In this document: piece by piece, positions 16,900-25,972 of the stretch
How positions within the stretch are numbered: position 1 is the stretch's first letter
Layout of the letters: each line of letters begins with the position of its first letter
Assembly (NCBI RefSeq): GCF_002214185.1
Contig: NZ_CP022161.1
Location: 7,695,486 to 7,759,485, forward strand
Source of the DNA: Streptomyces capitiformicae
Lineage (GTDB): Bacteria; Actinomycetota; Actinomycetes; Streptomycetales; Streptomycetaceae
Length of the DNA: 64,000 nt
Reading direction: 5' to 3'
The notes under the pieces: model-generated
What the model was told of the DNA's origin: nothing
Seen by the model: only the letters and a program-made list of their open reading frames with translations
Database searches by the model: none
Program-made: the position numbers and the translations under genes

Positions 16900-17172
16900 T
16901 CAGCCCGCCCTGCCGCCCTTGCCCTGCTGACCCTGCTGACCCTTTTGCTTTTGGTCGGCCTTGCCGCCCAGAGCCTCGTCACCGAGGGCGGTCAGGCTGT
17001 CGCCGGCGACCGTCTTGCCGACCTTGGCGAGGGTGCCCTCGACGTCCAGTTTGCTGAGCCCGTCGGTCTTTCCGGGTGTCTCCCTGGCCTCGGCACCGTG
17101 CGACGGCGTGATGGCCGCGACGACGAAGCCGGTGGCGAGGGAGGCGATGGCGAGCATGCTGCGCTTCTTCAT
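16900..17172 (-). CDS. small secreted protein of unknown function
   Basis: A 90-residue protein with a clear signal peptide (MKKRSMLAIASLATGFVVAA, cleavage probably near residue 26 after SHGA). The mature part is small and helical (LSKLDVEGTLAKVGKTVAGD), with a Gln/Lys/Gly-rich tail (KADQKQKGQQGQQGKGG). Streptomyces genomes carry similar small secreted proteins, sometimes misnamed ATP-binding proteins; no nucleotide motif is visible. The start at MKKRS gives the signal peptide directly. A long heptanucleotide repeat lies in its upstream region and may affect its expression. Confidence 0.75.
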   Translation of the reverse strand: MKKRSMLAIASLATGFVVAAITPSHGAEARETPGKTDGLSKLDVEGTLAKVGKTVAGDSLTALGDEALGGKADQKQKGQQGQQGKGGRAG

Positions 17173-17300
17173 GCCCCGCACAACGCTGGAACGGGGCGAG
17201 GGGTCACGGCCGGTTCCCGAGGCTTCGCCCGCGCCCACTAATCCGAGGCCCCCGCCCCCGGACCTGCGGCCCCGACGACACCGCGCTTCCGTATCCGGCG

Positions 17301-17396
17301 CGCCCAGCGCCCAGCGCCCAGCGCCCAGCGCCCAGCGCCCAGCGCCCAGCGCCCAGCGCCCAGCGCCCAGCGCCCAGCGCCCAGCGCCCAGCGCCC
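17301..17396. repeat. 13 tandem copies of heptamer CGCCCAG
   Basis: Thirteen exact units of CGCCCAG (17301-17391) and a partial fourteenth run between the ROK kinase stop and the secreted-protein start. On the minus strand this is a CTGGGCG array 130-220 bases upstream of the secreted-protein gene. As units of seven are not a multiple of three it is not a coding repeat, and slippage would change spacing only. Confidence 0.97.
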
Positions 17397-17403
17397 GCGG
17401 ACC

Positions 17404-18360
17404 CTACCCCACCCCCGCCACCGGCGTGCTCGGCCGCCCCGCCAGTGCCGCCGCGGCCGCGCCGACAAGGCCCGCGTCCGTGCCCATCACGGCGGGCGTG
17501 ACCGTCAGATGCTGGACGAACGACAGCGTGGCGTAGTTCTTGAGCGCGGAACGCAGCGGGGCGAAGAGGATGTCGCCCGCGCCCGCGACTCCCCCGCCTA
17601 TGACGGCGATGTCGATCTCGACGAGGGTCGCGGTGGCCGCGATGCCGGCGGCGAGGGCCTGGGCGGCGCGTTCGAAGGAGGCCACGGCGACGGGGTCGCC
17701 GGCCCGGGCGGCGGCGGCGACCGCGGCGGCCGAGCTCTCGCCGTCGGGGCCGGGCCGCCAGCCGTTGTCCAGGGCACGGCGGGCGATGTTGGGGCCGCTC
17801 GCGATGCGTTCCACGCAACCGCGGGCACCGCAAGGGCAGGGGTCACCGTCGAGTTGGACGCTGATGTGCCCGATGTGGCCGGCGTTGCCGGTGGGGCCCG
17901 GGTGCAGTTTTCCGCCGAGGACGAGTCCGCCGCCGACGCCCGTCGAGACGACCATGCACAGCGCGTTGTCGTGGCCGCGGGCGGCGCCCTGCCAGTGCTC
18001 GGCGGCGGTGATGGCCACACCGTCGCCGATCAGCTCGACGGGCAGCCCGCCAGTCACCGCCCGGACCCGCTCGACGAGGGGGAAGTCGCGCCAGCCGGGG
18101 ACGTTCACCGGGCTCACCGTGCCGGCGGAGGCGTCCACGGGGCCGGCGCTGCCGATGCCGACGGCCGTGGCGCCGCTCCACAGCGGGGTGGAGGTCAGTT
18201 CGCCGAGCACCTCCTCGACGGCCAGCATCACGGTGTCGCCGTCCTCCTGCGCGGGCGTCGGGCGCTGCGCGCGCACCAGGATCCGGCCGTGGCCGTCCAC
18301 CAGCGCCCCGGCGATCTTGGTGCCGCCGATGTCGAGCGCGGCCACGAGGTCGGTCTGCAT
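17404..18360 (-). CDS. ROK-family sugar kinase (glucokinase-like)
   Basis: A 318-residue ROK-family kinase. ALDIGGTKIAGALVD (residues 8-22) is the phosphate-binding start. The zinc site is CPCGARGCVE in the ROK signature with HISVQLDGDP before it, and AVIGGGVAGAGD binds the adenosine end. Members phosphorylate glucose, N-acetylglucosamine, N-acetylmannosamine or allose; which one cannot be decided here. It is divergent from a LacI regulator with a strong palindrome between them, so it is probably part of that regulator's sugar response. The ATG at 18360 was chosen because the domain begins seven codons later and GGGAGAA precedes it. Confidence 0.88.
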   Translation of the reverse strand: MQTDLVAALDIGGTKIAGALVDGHGRILVRAQRPTPAQEDGDTVMLAVEEVLGELTSTPLWSGATAVGIGSAGPVDASAGTVSPVNVPGWRDFPLVERVRAVTGGLPVELIGDGVAITAAEHWQGAARGHDNALCMVVSTGVGGGLVLGGKLHPGPTGNAGHIGHISVQLDGDPCPCGARGCVERIASGPNIARRALDNGWRPGPDGESSAAAVAAAARAGDPVAVASFERAAQALAAGIAATATLVEIDIAVIGGGVAGAGDILFAPLRSALKNYATLSFVQHLTVTPAVMGTDAGLVGAAAAALAGRPSTPVAGVG

Positions 18361-18502
18361 CAGTGTCAGTTCTCCCGCTGCGAGTCTCCTACCGGGTACC
18401 CGAATCCAGCGACACCCGGATCTCCGGCCGGAAAACTGGCAGCACGACGCTCGCCTGGTGGGGGGCGCCGGCCAGAGAATGCGATAGACAGTCTCTCCCG
18501 GC

Positions 18503-18530
18503 TGTGACAACGTTGTCCAGGCTCTATGCT
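18503..18530 (+). promoter_or_regulatory. LacI-type operator and promoter
   Basis: GACAACGTTGTC (18506-18517) is a 12-bp perfect palindrome with the central CG typical of LacI-family operators. TATGCT at 18525-18530 fits a -10 box with TGTGAC (18503-18508) at 16 bases as -35, so the operator covers the -35 and spacer of the lacI-like gene itself. The divergent kinase could be controlled from the same site. Confidence 0.6.
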
Positions 18531-18632
18531 CGACGCCACACCCTCAACAGCGACACAAATCCGACACGGCATCACCGACAACGCCCGTGGACGACGACAC
18601 CGCCCGTGGACGACAGGACAGGACAGCGCATC

Positions 18633-19682
18633 GTGCCCGAGACGGCCCCCAGCACCGCCCGCCGACCCGATAACCGCTATGGCAACCGTCCCACGATGAA
18701 GGACGTCGCGGCACGGGCGGGCGTGGGCCTGAAGACGGTCTCCCGGGTGGTGAACGGCGAGCCGGGCGTCACCCCGGACACCGAGCGCCGGGTCCAGGAG
18801 GCGATCGAGGCGCTCGGCTTCCGGCGCAACGACAGCGCGCGGGTGCTGCGCAAGGGCCGTACGGCCAGCATCGGTCTGGTCCTCGAAGACCTCGCCGACC
18901 CGTTCTACGGCCCGCTCAGCCGGGCGGTGGAGGAGGTGTCCCGCGCGCACGGATCACTGCTGATCAACGGATCCAGCGCCGAGGACCCCGACCGCGAGCA
19001 GGAGTTGGCGCTGGCGCTGTGCGCGCGCCGCGTCGACGGGCTCGTGATCATTCCGGCCGGAGACGACCACCGGTATCTGGAGCCAGAGATCAGGGCCGGC
19101 GTCGCCACGGTGTTCGTGGACCGCCCGGCGGGGCGAATCGACGCCGACGTCGTGCTGTCGGACAGCTTCGGCGGGGCCCGCGACGGCGTCGCCCACCTCA
19201 TCGCCCACGGCCACCGCCGCATCGGCTTCATCGGCGACATGCCCCGCATCCACACCGCCGCCGAGCGGCTGCGCGGCTACCGGGCGGCCATGGAGGACGC
19301 GGGCATACCGGTCGAGCAAGCGTGGATGTCCCTGGGCGTCACCGACCCGGAGCGCGTCCGCAGGGCCGCGGAGGAGATGCTGTCCGGCCCGGCGCCCGTC
19401 ACCGCGGTCTTCGCGGGCAACAACCGGGTGACCGTCACGGTCGTACGGGTCCTCGCCGAGCACGCCCGCCGGGTCGCCCTGGTCGGCTTCGACGACTTCG
19501 AGCTGGCCGATCTCCTCCGGCCGGGCATCACCGTGGTCGCCCAGGATCCCGCCCGGCTGGGCCGTACCGCCGCCGAGCGCCTCTTCCAGCAGCTGGACGG
19601 CTCCCTCGTCGTCCCTGAGCGCATCGAACTACCGACCCGGCTGATCGCCCGCGGCTCCGGCGAACTCCCGCCCGCGGACTGA
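18633..19682 (+). CDS. LacI-family transcriptional regulator
   Basis: A 349-residue LacI-family regulator. The helix-turn-helix and hinge are MKDVAARAGVGLKTVSRVVNGEPGVTP...VQEAIEALGFRRNDSARVL, and the periplasmic-binding-like effector domain follows (SIGLVLEDLADPFYGPL; VALVGFDDFELADLLRPGITVV). The GTG at 18633 gives a 21-residue extension before the HTH; the ATG at 18696 just before the HTH is the alternative. The divergent ROK kinase suggests a sugar or sugar phosphate as effector. Confidence 0.88.
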   Translation: MPETAPSTARRPDNRYGNRPTMKDVAARAGVGLKTVSRVVNGEPGVTPDTERRVQEAIEALGFRRNDSARVLRKGRTASIGLVLEDLADPFYGPLSRAVEEVSRAHGSLLINGSSAEDPDREQELALALCARRVDGLVIIPAGDDHRYLEPEIRAGVATVFVDRPAGRIDADVVLSDSFGGARDGVAHLIAHGHRRIGFIGDMPRIHTAAERLRGYRAAMEDAGIPVEQAWMSLGVTDPERVRRAAEEMLSGPAPVTAVFAGNNRVTVTVVRVLAEHARRVALVGFDDFELADLLRPGITVVAQDPARLGRTAAERLFQQLDGSLVVPERIELPTRLIARGSGELPPAD

Positions 19683-19685
19683 CCG

Positions 19686-20453
19686 TTGGGCGCCCCCGAC
19701 CCCCGTACGCTCGAAACGCTCGGTCTCGCCGTGGCGCCGCGCGAGGATCCGCTGAGCTATCCGGGCGCCCGGCCCTCTCGCTCCGCGCTCCTGGACGGCA
19801 ACCGGATGCTGCCCCTGGACACACTCGTCCACGAGGACCGCGTCCCCGTGCTCTCGGTCGGCTCCAACGCCTGCCCCGCCCAACTCGTGCACAAGATGGC
19901 GGAGCACGGCGTGGAGTGCCGGATCCCCATGGTCAAGGCGAGGGTCACGGGCATCGGTGTCGGTGTCTCCGCCCATGTGAGCCTGCTGGGCTACATGTCC
20001 GCGTCCCCCTTCCACTCCCCCGGCTCCACCAGCGAACTCTTCATCACCTGGCTGGACGAGCGGCAACTCGCCGTCGTCGACAGGAGCGAGGGCGTCGACT
20101 CCCCGACGGGGAACTTCCACCGTGCCGCCCTGCCCGCCGGCGACTTCCGGGTCGAGCTGGAGTCGGGCGAGGTGCTGGACCACGCCTGGATCTACGTCAA
20201 CCGGTGGGGCGTCCTGCACAACGGCGGCCCGGCCCCGCGCTCCCACCCCGGCCGCCAGCGTCCGCTGATCACCGAACTGCTCGCCGCCTCAACGGAGTTA
20301 CGCGACCTGTTCGGCGCGACGCCCGACGAGTTCTGCGCCCGGGCGCGCGGCAACCGGGCGCTGTGCGTCCGGGGGAGGCAGCTGTTCGCCGAGATGAAGT
20401 GGACGACGGTGTCCGGCCTGGAGCAGTACGTACGGCCGCATCCGCGATCGTAG
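19686..20453 (+). CDS. hypothetical protein, possibly GGCT-fold
   Basis: A 255-residue protein read from a TTG three bases after the LacI stop. The segment PVLSVGSNACPAQLVHKM resembles the YGSN substrate loop of gamma-glutamylcyclotransferase-like folds, and HSPGSTSELFITWLDERQLAVVDRSEG would fit the rest of such a barrel, but this is weak similarity by eye. There is no signal peptide or membrane segment. The first ATG would remove 40 residues. Tight spacing suggests it is co-transcribed with the regulator gene. Confidence 0.65.
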   Translation: MGAPDPRTLETLGLAVAPREDPLSYPGARPSRSALLDGNRMLPLDTLVHEDRVPVLSVGSNACPAQLVHKMAEHGVECRIPMVKARVTGIGVGVSAHVSLLGYMSASPFHSPGSTSELFITWLDERQLAVVDRSEGVDSPTGNFHRAALPAGDFRVELESGEVLDHAWIYVNRWGVLHNGGPAPRSHPGRQRPLITELLAASTELRDLFGATPDEFCARARGNRALCVRGRQLFAEMKWTTVSGLEQYVRPHPRS

Positions 20454-20479
20454 GCCGCCGCCCCGGGCCGGGCCGGGCT

Positions 20480-22204
20480 TCAGCAGGTCGGGAGGCCCGG
20501 CACCGGGGCGTCGTTGTCGCCGCCCTTGATGTAGACGTCGCTGACGAAGACGTTCGTGTTGCCGCTGTCGTCGTCGGTCCTGGCCCACCAGACGTTGGTC
20601 CACTCGCCGTAGGTCTCGCGCCGGCCGAGGTTCTGCTGGCAGTAGAAGTAGTTGGTGCCCTGCTTGAGGACGCCGACCTTGGTGCCGGAGGCCGTGTAGG
20701 AGTCGGCCGTGCGCCAGACCGTGCAGTTGTACTTGCCGCCGCCGATCGAGTAGCAGGAGGGTTCCGGAGTGGTCTCGCCGCCGGTGGTCCCACCGGTCGT
20801 CGTACCGCCGCCGGTGGAGCCGCCCGTGCTGTCCGACGAACCGCCCGAGCCGCCCGAACTGCCCGAACTGCCGTCCGTGGTGCCGCCGCTGGCGTTCTGG
20901 GAAGGGGACGCGGAGACCTCGGTCCCCTTCTCGTCGTCCTGCCTCGGCTGCTCGCTCGGGCTCGCGGACTTCTTGTCGTCCTTCTCCTTCTCCTTCTCCT
21001 TGTCGCCGGAGCCGTCGGAGAGGCCGAGCGAACCCCGGCTGGGGTCTTCGGAAGGGTCGGCGGTCTCGGTGGCGGAGGGCTGGGCGCCCGTCTCGGTGTC
21101 GGCACGGTTGTTCAGGAGCGCGACCGTGACGCCGGTGGCCGCAAGGACGACGGTGACGGCCACGGCGGCGAGCAGGGCGCGGCCCTTGCGGGGGCGGCTG
21201 CCGGGCGCGGACACGGAGGTGACCGCTCCCGACGCCGGGACCGCGTGGGAAGCCGCCGCCGGCGGTCCGAAGCCCGGCGGCACCGAGGGAACGCTCCGCT
21301 CCGTCTCCTGCCTGGGCGGCGGCGTGGGCCCGCCCGACGTCGGTGCGTCCCCGGCGGCCACGGCCTCCAGGAGTTGCCGGGCCCGGTCGGCGTCCGGACG
21401 GGCCTCCGGTCGCTTGTCCATCAGCTGTTGCAGGACGGGACCGAGCGCGCCCGAGCGCTGCGGTTCGGGCAGCGGTTCGGCGACGATCGCGGTGAGCGTC
21501 GACCAGGTGGACGTACGGCGGAACGGGGAGGTGCCCTCGACGGCCGCGTACAGGGTGGCGCCGAGTGCCCAGATGTCGGAGGCGGGGCCGGGATCGTTGC
21601 CCTGGGCGCGCTCGGGGGCCAGATAGTCGAGAGAGCCGACGAGTTCGCCGCTGCGGGTGAGGTGGGTGGCGGAGCCGTCGTTCGGGTCCTCCATGGTGGC
21701 GATGCCGAAGTCGGTGAGCACGACGCGGCCCGAGCGGTCGAGGAGGATGTTGCCGGGCTTGACGTCGCGGTGCAGTACACCGACTTTGTGGGCGGCGGCG
21801 AGGGCGTCCATGACCTTGGCCCCGATGGCGGCCGCCTCGCGCGGGTCGAGGAGGCCCCGGTCGCGCAGGACGTCGTCCAGCGACGGCCCGTCGACCAGCT
21901 CCATGACGATCAGCGGGCGGCCGTCGACCTCGGCCACGTCGTGCACAGCGACGACTCCGGGGTGGCGGATGCGGGCGGCGGCCCGGGCCTCGCGCTGCAT
22001 CCGGAGCCCCAGGTCGGCGAGTTCGGGCCCGGCCGCGTCCGTGTAGGTGCGCAACTCCTTGAGGGCGACCTCGCGGTGGAGCACCTCGTCCACGGCCCGC
22101 CAGACGACACCCATGCCGCCGCGTCCTAGCTGCTCCGCGACCCGGTACCGCCCGACAAGGAGCCGCCCGACACCGTCCGCCTGTTCGTTCGCCCCCGCAG
22201 ACAC
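20480..22204 (-). CDS. membrane-anchored Ser/Thr protein kinase
   Basis: A 574-residue Hanks-type kinase. The catalytic domain at residues 20-285 has LGRGGMGVVW, the ATP lysine Lys49, HRDVKPGN (catalytic Asp147), DFG (165-167) and YLAPERA. A Pro-rich linker and one membrane helix (343-364) follow, then a low-complexity Ser/Gly/Thr/Lys spacer of about 110 residues, and a small outer domain with four cysteines (CYSIGGGKYNCTVW ... NYFYCQQNLG ... PGLPTC). The outer part recalls an SH3b-like sensor and has no PASTA repeats. The GTG start has only a weak ribosome binding site. Its substrates are unknown. Confidence 0.92.
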   Translation of the reverse strand: MSAGANEQADGVGRLLVGRYRVAEQLGRGGMGVVWRAVDEVLHREVALKELRTYTDAAGPELADLGLRMQREARAAARIRHPGVVAVHDVAEVDGRPLIVMELVDGPSLDDVLRDRGLLDPREAAAIGAKVMDALAAAHKVGVLHRDVKPGNILLDRSGRVVLTDFGIATMEDPNDGSATHLTRSGELVGSLDYLAPERAQGNDPGPASDIWALGATLYAAVEGTSPFRRTSTWSTLTAIVAEPLPEPQRSGALGPVLQQLMDKRPEARPDADRARQLLEAVAAGDAPTSGGPTPPPRQETERSVPSVPPGFGPPAAASHAVPASGAVTSVSAPGSRPRKGRALLAAVAVTVVLAATGVTVALLNNRADTETGAQPSATETADPSEDPSRGSLGLSDGSGDKEKEKEKDDKKSASPSEQPRQDDEKGTEVSASPSQNASGGTTDGSSGSSGGSGGSSDSTGGSTGGGTTTGGTTGGETTPEPSCYSIGGGKYNCTVWRTADSYTASGTKVGVLKQGTNYFYCQQNLGRRETYGEWTNVWWARTDDDSGNTNVFVSDVYIKGGDNDAPVPGLPTC

Positions 22205-22305
22205 CTACGCCCCGTTCCTGTGACAAACCGATGAGTGGGCGTACAGCCTACGGTGCCGGGAGGGGCGCCCCGAACCGGTGCCAACTGCTGGCACAGGACC
22301 GCTAC

Positions 22306-23634
22306 TTACCCGTCGCCGGGACCGCTCTCCTGCCGGCCGGAAATCGTCAGATCCGCACGTCGGGGCGCCGCGAAGCCCTCCAGGTCTGCGCGGGTCAGGC
22401 CGGTCGCGCTGGAGACCTCGTCGATGTCGAGTGCGCCGCAGTCGAGGCCCCGCAGGAGGTAGCCGCTGAGCGCCTTGGCCGTGGCGGGCTCGTCCATCAC
22501 GTCGCCGCCGACGCGGCCCGCGTACCGCGACAGGCGGGCGGCGGCCTGTTCGTAGCCCTCGCGGTAGAAGGCGAAGACGGCGGCGTAGCGGGTGGGGATG
22601 TGGCCCGGGTGCATGTCCCAGCCCTGGTAGTAGGCGCGGGCCAGGGCGCGGCGGGTGAGGCCGTAGTGCAGGCGCCAGGCGTCGTGGACCTTCTCCGTGG
22701 GGCCGACCGGCAGGACGTTGGTGGAGCCGTCCGAGACGCGTACGCCCGTGCCCGCCGCCGCGACCTGCATGATCGCCTTGGCGTGGTCGGCGGCGGGGTG
22801 GTCGCTGGCCTGGTGGGCGGCGGAGACGCCGAGGCAGGCGCTGTAGTCGAAGGTGCCGTAGTGCAGCCCGGTGGCGCGGCCCTCGGCGGCGTCGATCATG
22901 CGGGCGACGGTGGCGGTGCCGTCTGCGGCGAGGATGGCCTGGCTGGTCTCGATCTGGATCTCGAAGCCGATCCGGCCGGGCGTGAGGCCCCGCGCCTTCT
23001 CGAAGGCCTCCAGGAGCCGGACCATGGCCGAGACCTGCTCGGCGTAGGTGACCTTGGGCAGGGTCAGCACCAGCCCATCGGGCAGGCCGCCGGCCTCCAG
23101 CAGGCCGGTGAGGAAGATGTCGAGCGTGCGGATGCCCCGGTCGCGTACCGGCGCCTCCATGCACTTCATCCGGATGCCCATGTACGGGGCGGCCGTGCCC
23201 TTGGCGTAGGCCTCGGCGATCAGCCGGGCGGCGCGGGCGGCCGTCTCGTCCTCCTCGGCGTCGGGGCGCGGCCCGTAGCCGTCCTCGAAGTCGACGCGCA
23301 GGTCCTCGATCGGTTCACGCTCCAGCTTGGCGCGGACCCGGTCGTACACGGGCCCCGCGAGCTCGTCCGTGAGGCCGAGGACGGCGGCGAAGGACGCGGC
23401 GTCGGGAGCGTGCTCGTCGAGGGCGGCGAGTGCCTGCGCGCCCCAGGTGCGGAGGGTGTCGGCGGCGAAGACGTCACCGGGGACGTAGACGGTGTGCACG
23501 GGCTGACGGGTGCCGGGGTCTCCCGGGTAGCGGCGCTCCAGCTCCGCGTCGACGGGGGCGAGGGAGGAGCTGATCTCCTCGCTGATGGCGCCCGCGAGAC
23601 TCGTCGCCACGTTCTCCTGCCGACCCTGCCCCAT
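22306..23634 (-). CDS. HpcH/HpaI-like aldolase-fold protein (DUF6986-like)
   Basis: A 442-residue protein with a TIM-barrel citrate-lyase/HpcH-type pattern: EDLRVDFEDGYGPRPDAEED, LVLTLPKVTYAEQVSAMVRLLEAFE, IGFEIQIETSQAIL, and YSACLGVSAAHQ. These are the metal-binding Glu/Asp blocks and strand ends of CitE-like lyases, in an elongated form known in actinobacteria as DUF6986. The C-terminus HPGHIPTRYAAVFAFYREG is like malate-synthase-related enzymes. The reaction is unknown, perhaps C-C cleavage of an acyl-CoA or keto acid. GGAGG lies 7 bases before the ATG. Confidence 0.75.
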   Translation of the reverse strand: MGQGRQENVATSLAGAISEEISSSLAPVDAELERRYPGDPGTRQPVHTVYVPGDVFAADTLRTWGAQALAALDEHAPDAASFAAVLGLTDELAGPVYDRVRAKLEREPIEDLRVDFEDGYGPRPDAEEDETAARAARLIAEAYAKGTAAPYMGIRMKCMEAPVRDRGIRTLDIFLTGLLEAGGLPDGLVLTLPKVTYAEQVSAMVRLLEAFEKARGLTPGRIGFEIQIETSQAILAADGTATVARMIDAAEGRATGLHYGTFDYSACLGVSAAHQASDHPAADHAKAIMQVAAAGTGVRVSDGSTNVLPVGPTEKVHDAWRLHYGLTRRALARAYYQGWDMHPGHIPTRYAAVFAFYREGYEQAAARLSRYAGRVGGDVMDEPATAKALSGYLLRGLDCGALDIDEVSSATGLTRADLEGFAAPRRADLTISGRQESGPGDG

Positions 23635-23827
23635 TCCACACCCTCCATTTTCCGCACAGCGGAATCAACAGTCCGCATAACGCAGCTAACCGTCGATCTT
23701 CCCCCTGGTCAACACCGTCTCGAAGTGGGATTCCCCATCCTTTCCCCCTGGTCACTGCGGACCCGCTCTCTTCATACGTATGACAGGAGGCAAGCTTCAT
23801 CGTGACTTGCAAGGGGAGGGAGATCAC

Positions 23828-24733
23828 GTGCCGAACGAGGTCGGGGTGACGCGCCGCCATGGACTCAAGGCCGCGGCGGCCGCCGCCATCGCAGGACCGC
23901 TACTCACCACCGCGGGCTCCACACAGCCCGCTTCCGCCGGCGAGTACGCGGGCGCCCTGAACGTCATGACGTTCAACGTGCGCTTCTCGACGGTCGTCGA
24001 CAAGACACCGCGCTGGTCCGTGCGCCGACCGGTGATGCGAGAGCTGCTGCGCCGCGAGCGACCGCATGTCATCGGCACCCAGGAAGGGCTCTACCAGCAA
24101 CTGCGCATGATCGAGAAGGATCTCGGCGGGCACTACGACTGGATCGGCACCGGACGCGGGGGCGGCAGCAAGGACGAGTTCATGGCGATCTTCTACGACA
24201 CCCGCAGACTCGACCCGATCGAGTTCGATCACTTCTGGCTGTCCGACACCCCGTACACGATCGCCTCGAACACGTGGGACGCGGACTGGCTGCGCATGGT
24301 GACCTGGGTGCGTTTCGCCGATCTCGACGACGGGGGCCGGGAGTTCTACGTCCTCAACACCCATCTGGACAGCGTCAGCCAGTACGCCCGCGAGCGCTCC
24401 GCGGGACTCATCGGCGAGACCATCGCCGGGTGGGACCGATCGTTACCGGTCATCGTCACCGGCGACTTCAACGCCGAAGCCCACGACAACCAGGTGTACG
24501 ACCTCATGCTGGACATCGGCCTGGTGGACGCCTGGGACGCCGCGGCCTCGCGGAGTCCGGCGTACGGGACGTACCACGGCTACCGGGGGCTCAGGCCCGG
24601 CGGGCGGCGCATCGACTGGATCCTCACCACGCCCGGGGTGACCACGCACTGGGCCGCGATGAACACCTTCTCCGTGGACGGGATGTACCCGAGCGACCAT
24701 CTGCCGGTGCAGGCCTCGCTGACCCTGGGATGA
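23828..24733 (+). CDS. secreted endonuclease/exonuclease/phosphatase-family protein
   Basis: A 301-residue EEP-fold hydrolase with a Tat-like export signal (VTRRHGLKAAAAAAIAG, then a hydrophobic stretch ending PASAG). LNVMTFNVRF, TQEGLYQQL (metal Glu), VIVTGDFNAEAHDNQVYD and YPSDHLPVQA (final Asp-His) are the four EEP motifs. It could hydrolyse sphingomyelin, phosphoinositide or nucleic acid; the short form with TQE resembles sugar-phosphatase-type or inositol-phosphatase-like members. The GTG at 23828 follows GGGAGGGAG and places the twin-arginine near residue 10. A strong bidirectional terminator follows at once. Confidence 0.87.
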   Translation: MPNEVGVTRRHGLKAAAAAAIAGPLLTTAGSTQPASAGEYAGALNVMTFNVRFSTVVDKTPRWSVRRPVMRELLRRERPHVIGTQEGLYQQLRMIEKDLGGHYDWIGTGRGGGSKDEFMAIFYDTRRLDPIEFDHFWLSDTPYTIASNTWDADWLRMVTWVRFADLDDGGREFYVLNTHLDSVSQYARERSAGLIGETIAGWDRSLPVIVTGDFNAEAHDNQVYDLMLDIGLVDAWDAAASRSPAYGTYHGYRGLRPGGRRIDWILTTPGVTTHWAAMNTFSVDGMYPSDHLPVQASLTLG

Positions 24734-24736
24734 GCC

Positions 24737-24774
24737 GAGGCCCCCGTGACCGCGCGTGCGGTCACGGGGGCCTC
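24737..24774. terminator. 17-bp perfect bidirectional terminator
   Basis: A perfect 17-bp stem (24737-24753 with 24758-24774; arm ends GAGGCCCC and GACCGC) closes a GCGT tetraloop between the convergent EEP-protein and etfA genes. It is strong on both strands although there is no U-run, as is common in Streptomyces. Confidence 0.85.
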
Positions 24775-24790
24775 GTACGCCCTGAGTCGA

Positions 24791-25753
24791 TCAGCCCTTG
24801 CGGGCCTTGATCTCCTCGGTGAGCTGCGGGACGACGTCGAAGAGGTCGCCGACCACGCCGTAGTCGACCAGGTCGAAGATCGGGGCTTCAGCGTCCTTGT
24901 TGACGGCCACGATCGTCTTCGAGGTCTGCATGCCGGCCCGGTGCTGGATGGCGCCGGAGATGCCGGAGGCGATGTACAGCTGCGGGGAGACGCTCTTGCC
25001 GGTCTGGCCGACCTGGTTGGTGTGCGGGTACCAGCCCGCGTCGACGGCGGCACGCGAGGCGCCGACGGCCGCGCCGAGGGAGTCGGCGAGGGCCTCGATG
25101 ATCGCGAAGTTCTCGGCGCCGTTGACGCCACGGCCGCCGGAGACCACGATCGCGGCCTCGGTCAGCTCCGGGCGACCGGTCGACTCACGCGGGGTGCGGC
25201 CGGTGACCTTGGTGCCGGTGGCCTTGTCGGAGAAGGTCACGGACAGGGCCTCGACCGCACCGGCGGCCGGGGCGGCCTCCACGGCGGCCGAGTTGGGCTT
25301 GACCGTGACGACCGGGGTGCCCTTGGCGACGCGGGACTTGGTGGTGAAGGAAGCGGCGAACACCGACTGCGTGGCCACCGGGCCCTCGTCGCCGGCTTCC
25401 AGGTCGACGGCGTCGGTGATGATGCCCGAGCCGATGCGCAGCGCGAGGCGGGCGGCGATCTCCTTGCCCTCGGCGGAGGAGGGGACCAGCACGGCGGCCG
25501 GGGAGACGGCGTCGTACGCGGCCTGCAGGGCGTCCACCTTGGGGACGACCAGGTAGTCGGCGTACTCGGCGGCGTCGTGGGTGAGGACGCGGGTCGCGCC
25601 GTGCTCGGCGAGCGTGGCGGCGGTGTCGGCGGCGCCGTTGCCCAGCGCGACGGCGACGGGCTCGCCGATGCGGCGGGCCAGGGTCAGCAGCTCCAGCGTG
25701 GGCTTGCGGACGGCACCGTCCACGTGGTCGACGTAAACAAGAACTTCAGCCAT
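24791..25753 (-). CDS. etfA: electron transfer flavoprotein alpha subunit
   Basis: A 320-residue ETF alpha subunit (FixB family), which carries the FAD that passes electrons from acyl-CoA dehydrogenases to the respiratory chain. The C-terminal FAD domain has [40 protein letters not shown] and [23 protein letters not shown], all family signatures. The start has AGGAG at the right distance. It lies downstream of etfB with 219 bases between, unusually wide for this pair, and that gap contains a hairpin. Confidence 0.95.
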   Translation of the reverse strand: MAEVLVYVDHVDGAVRKPTLELLTLARRIGEPVAVALGNGAADTAATLAEHGATRVLTHDAAEYADYLVVPKVDALQAAYDAVSPAAVLVPSSAEGKEIAARLALRIGSGIITDAVDLEAGDEGPVATQSVFAASFTTKSRVAKGTPVVTVKPNSAAVEAAPAAGAVEALSVTFSDKATGTKVTGRTPRESTGRPELTEAAIVVSGGRGVNGAENFAIIEALADSLGAAVGASRAAVDAGWYPHTNQVGQTGKSVSPQLYIASGISGAIQHRAGMQTSKTIVAVNKDAEAPIFDLVDYGVVGDLFDVVPQLTEEIKARKG

Positions 25754-25900
25754 TACTACTCCTGGGCGAGAACCCCGAACTTCGGCCGGGGGAAGACATG
25801 TTGACTGCTACGCGCGGCGCGTGCCGTTCGGCATCGGGCAGGGCTTGTCCGTCGTGAGGCCGTCTCGGTCGAGCGAGAAGCCCCTTCGGGCGGAGTCACG

Positions 25901-25928
25901 GGATTGCTCTCCTGCTGATAAGCAATCC
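25901..25928 (-). promoter_or_regulatory. hairpin between etfB and etfA
   Basis: GGATTGCT (25901-25908) and AGCAATCC (25921-25928) form an 8-bp perfect stem with a 12-base loop inside the 219-base gap between etfB and etfA. It might set the ratio of the two subunits by RNA processing, or mark an internal terminator or promoter. Confidence 0.4.
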
Positions 25929-25972
25929 ACCGGAGCGCGGGTCGCGTTGCAACCGGCCCGCGCCACCGACCC

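Noticed and set aside
17301..17396. CRISPR array
   Set aside because: The units are 7 bp with no spacers and no cas genes are near; it is a simple tandem repeat.
17204..17468. A minus-strand protein with perfect WALGAGR repeats
   Set aside because: It arises because a heptanucleotide repeat reads as a seven-residue repeat in any frame. There is no ribosome binding site and no coding character outside the array.
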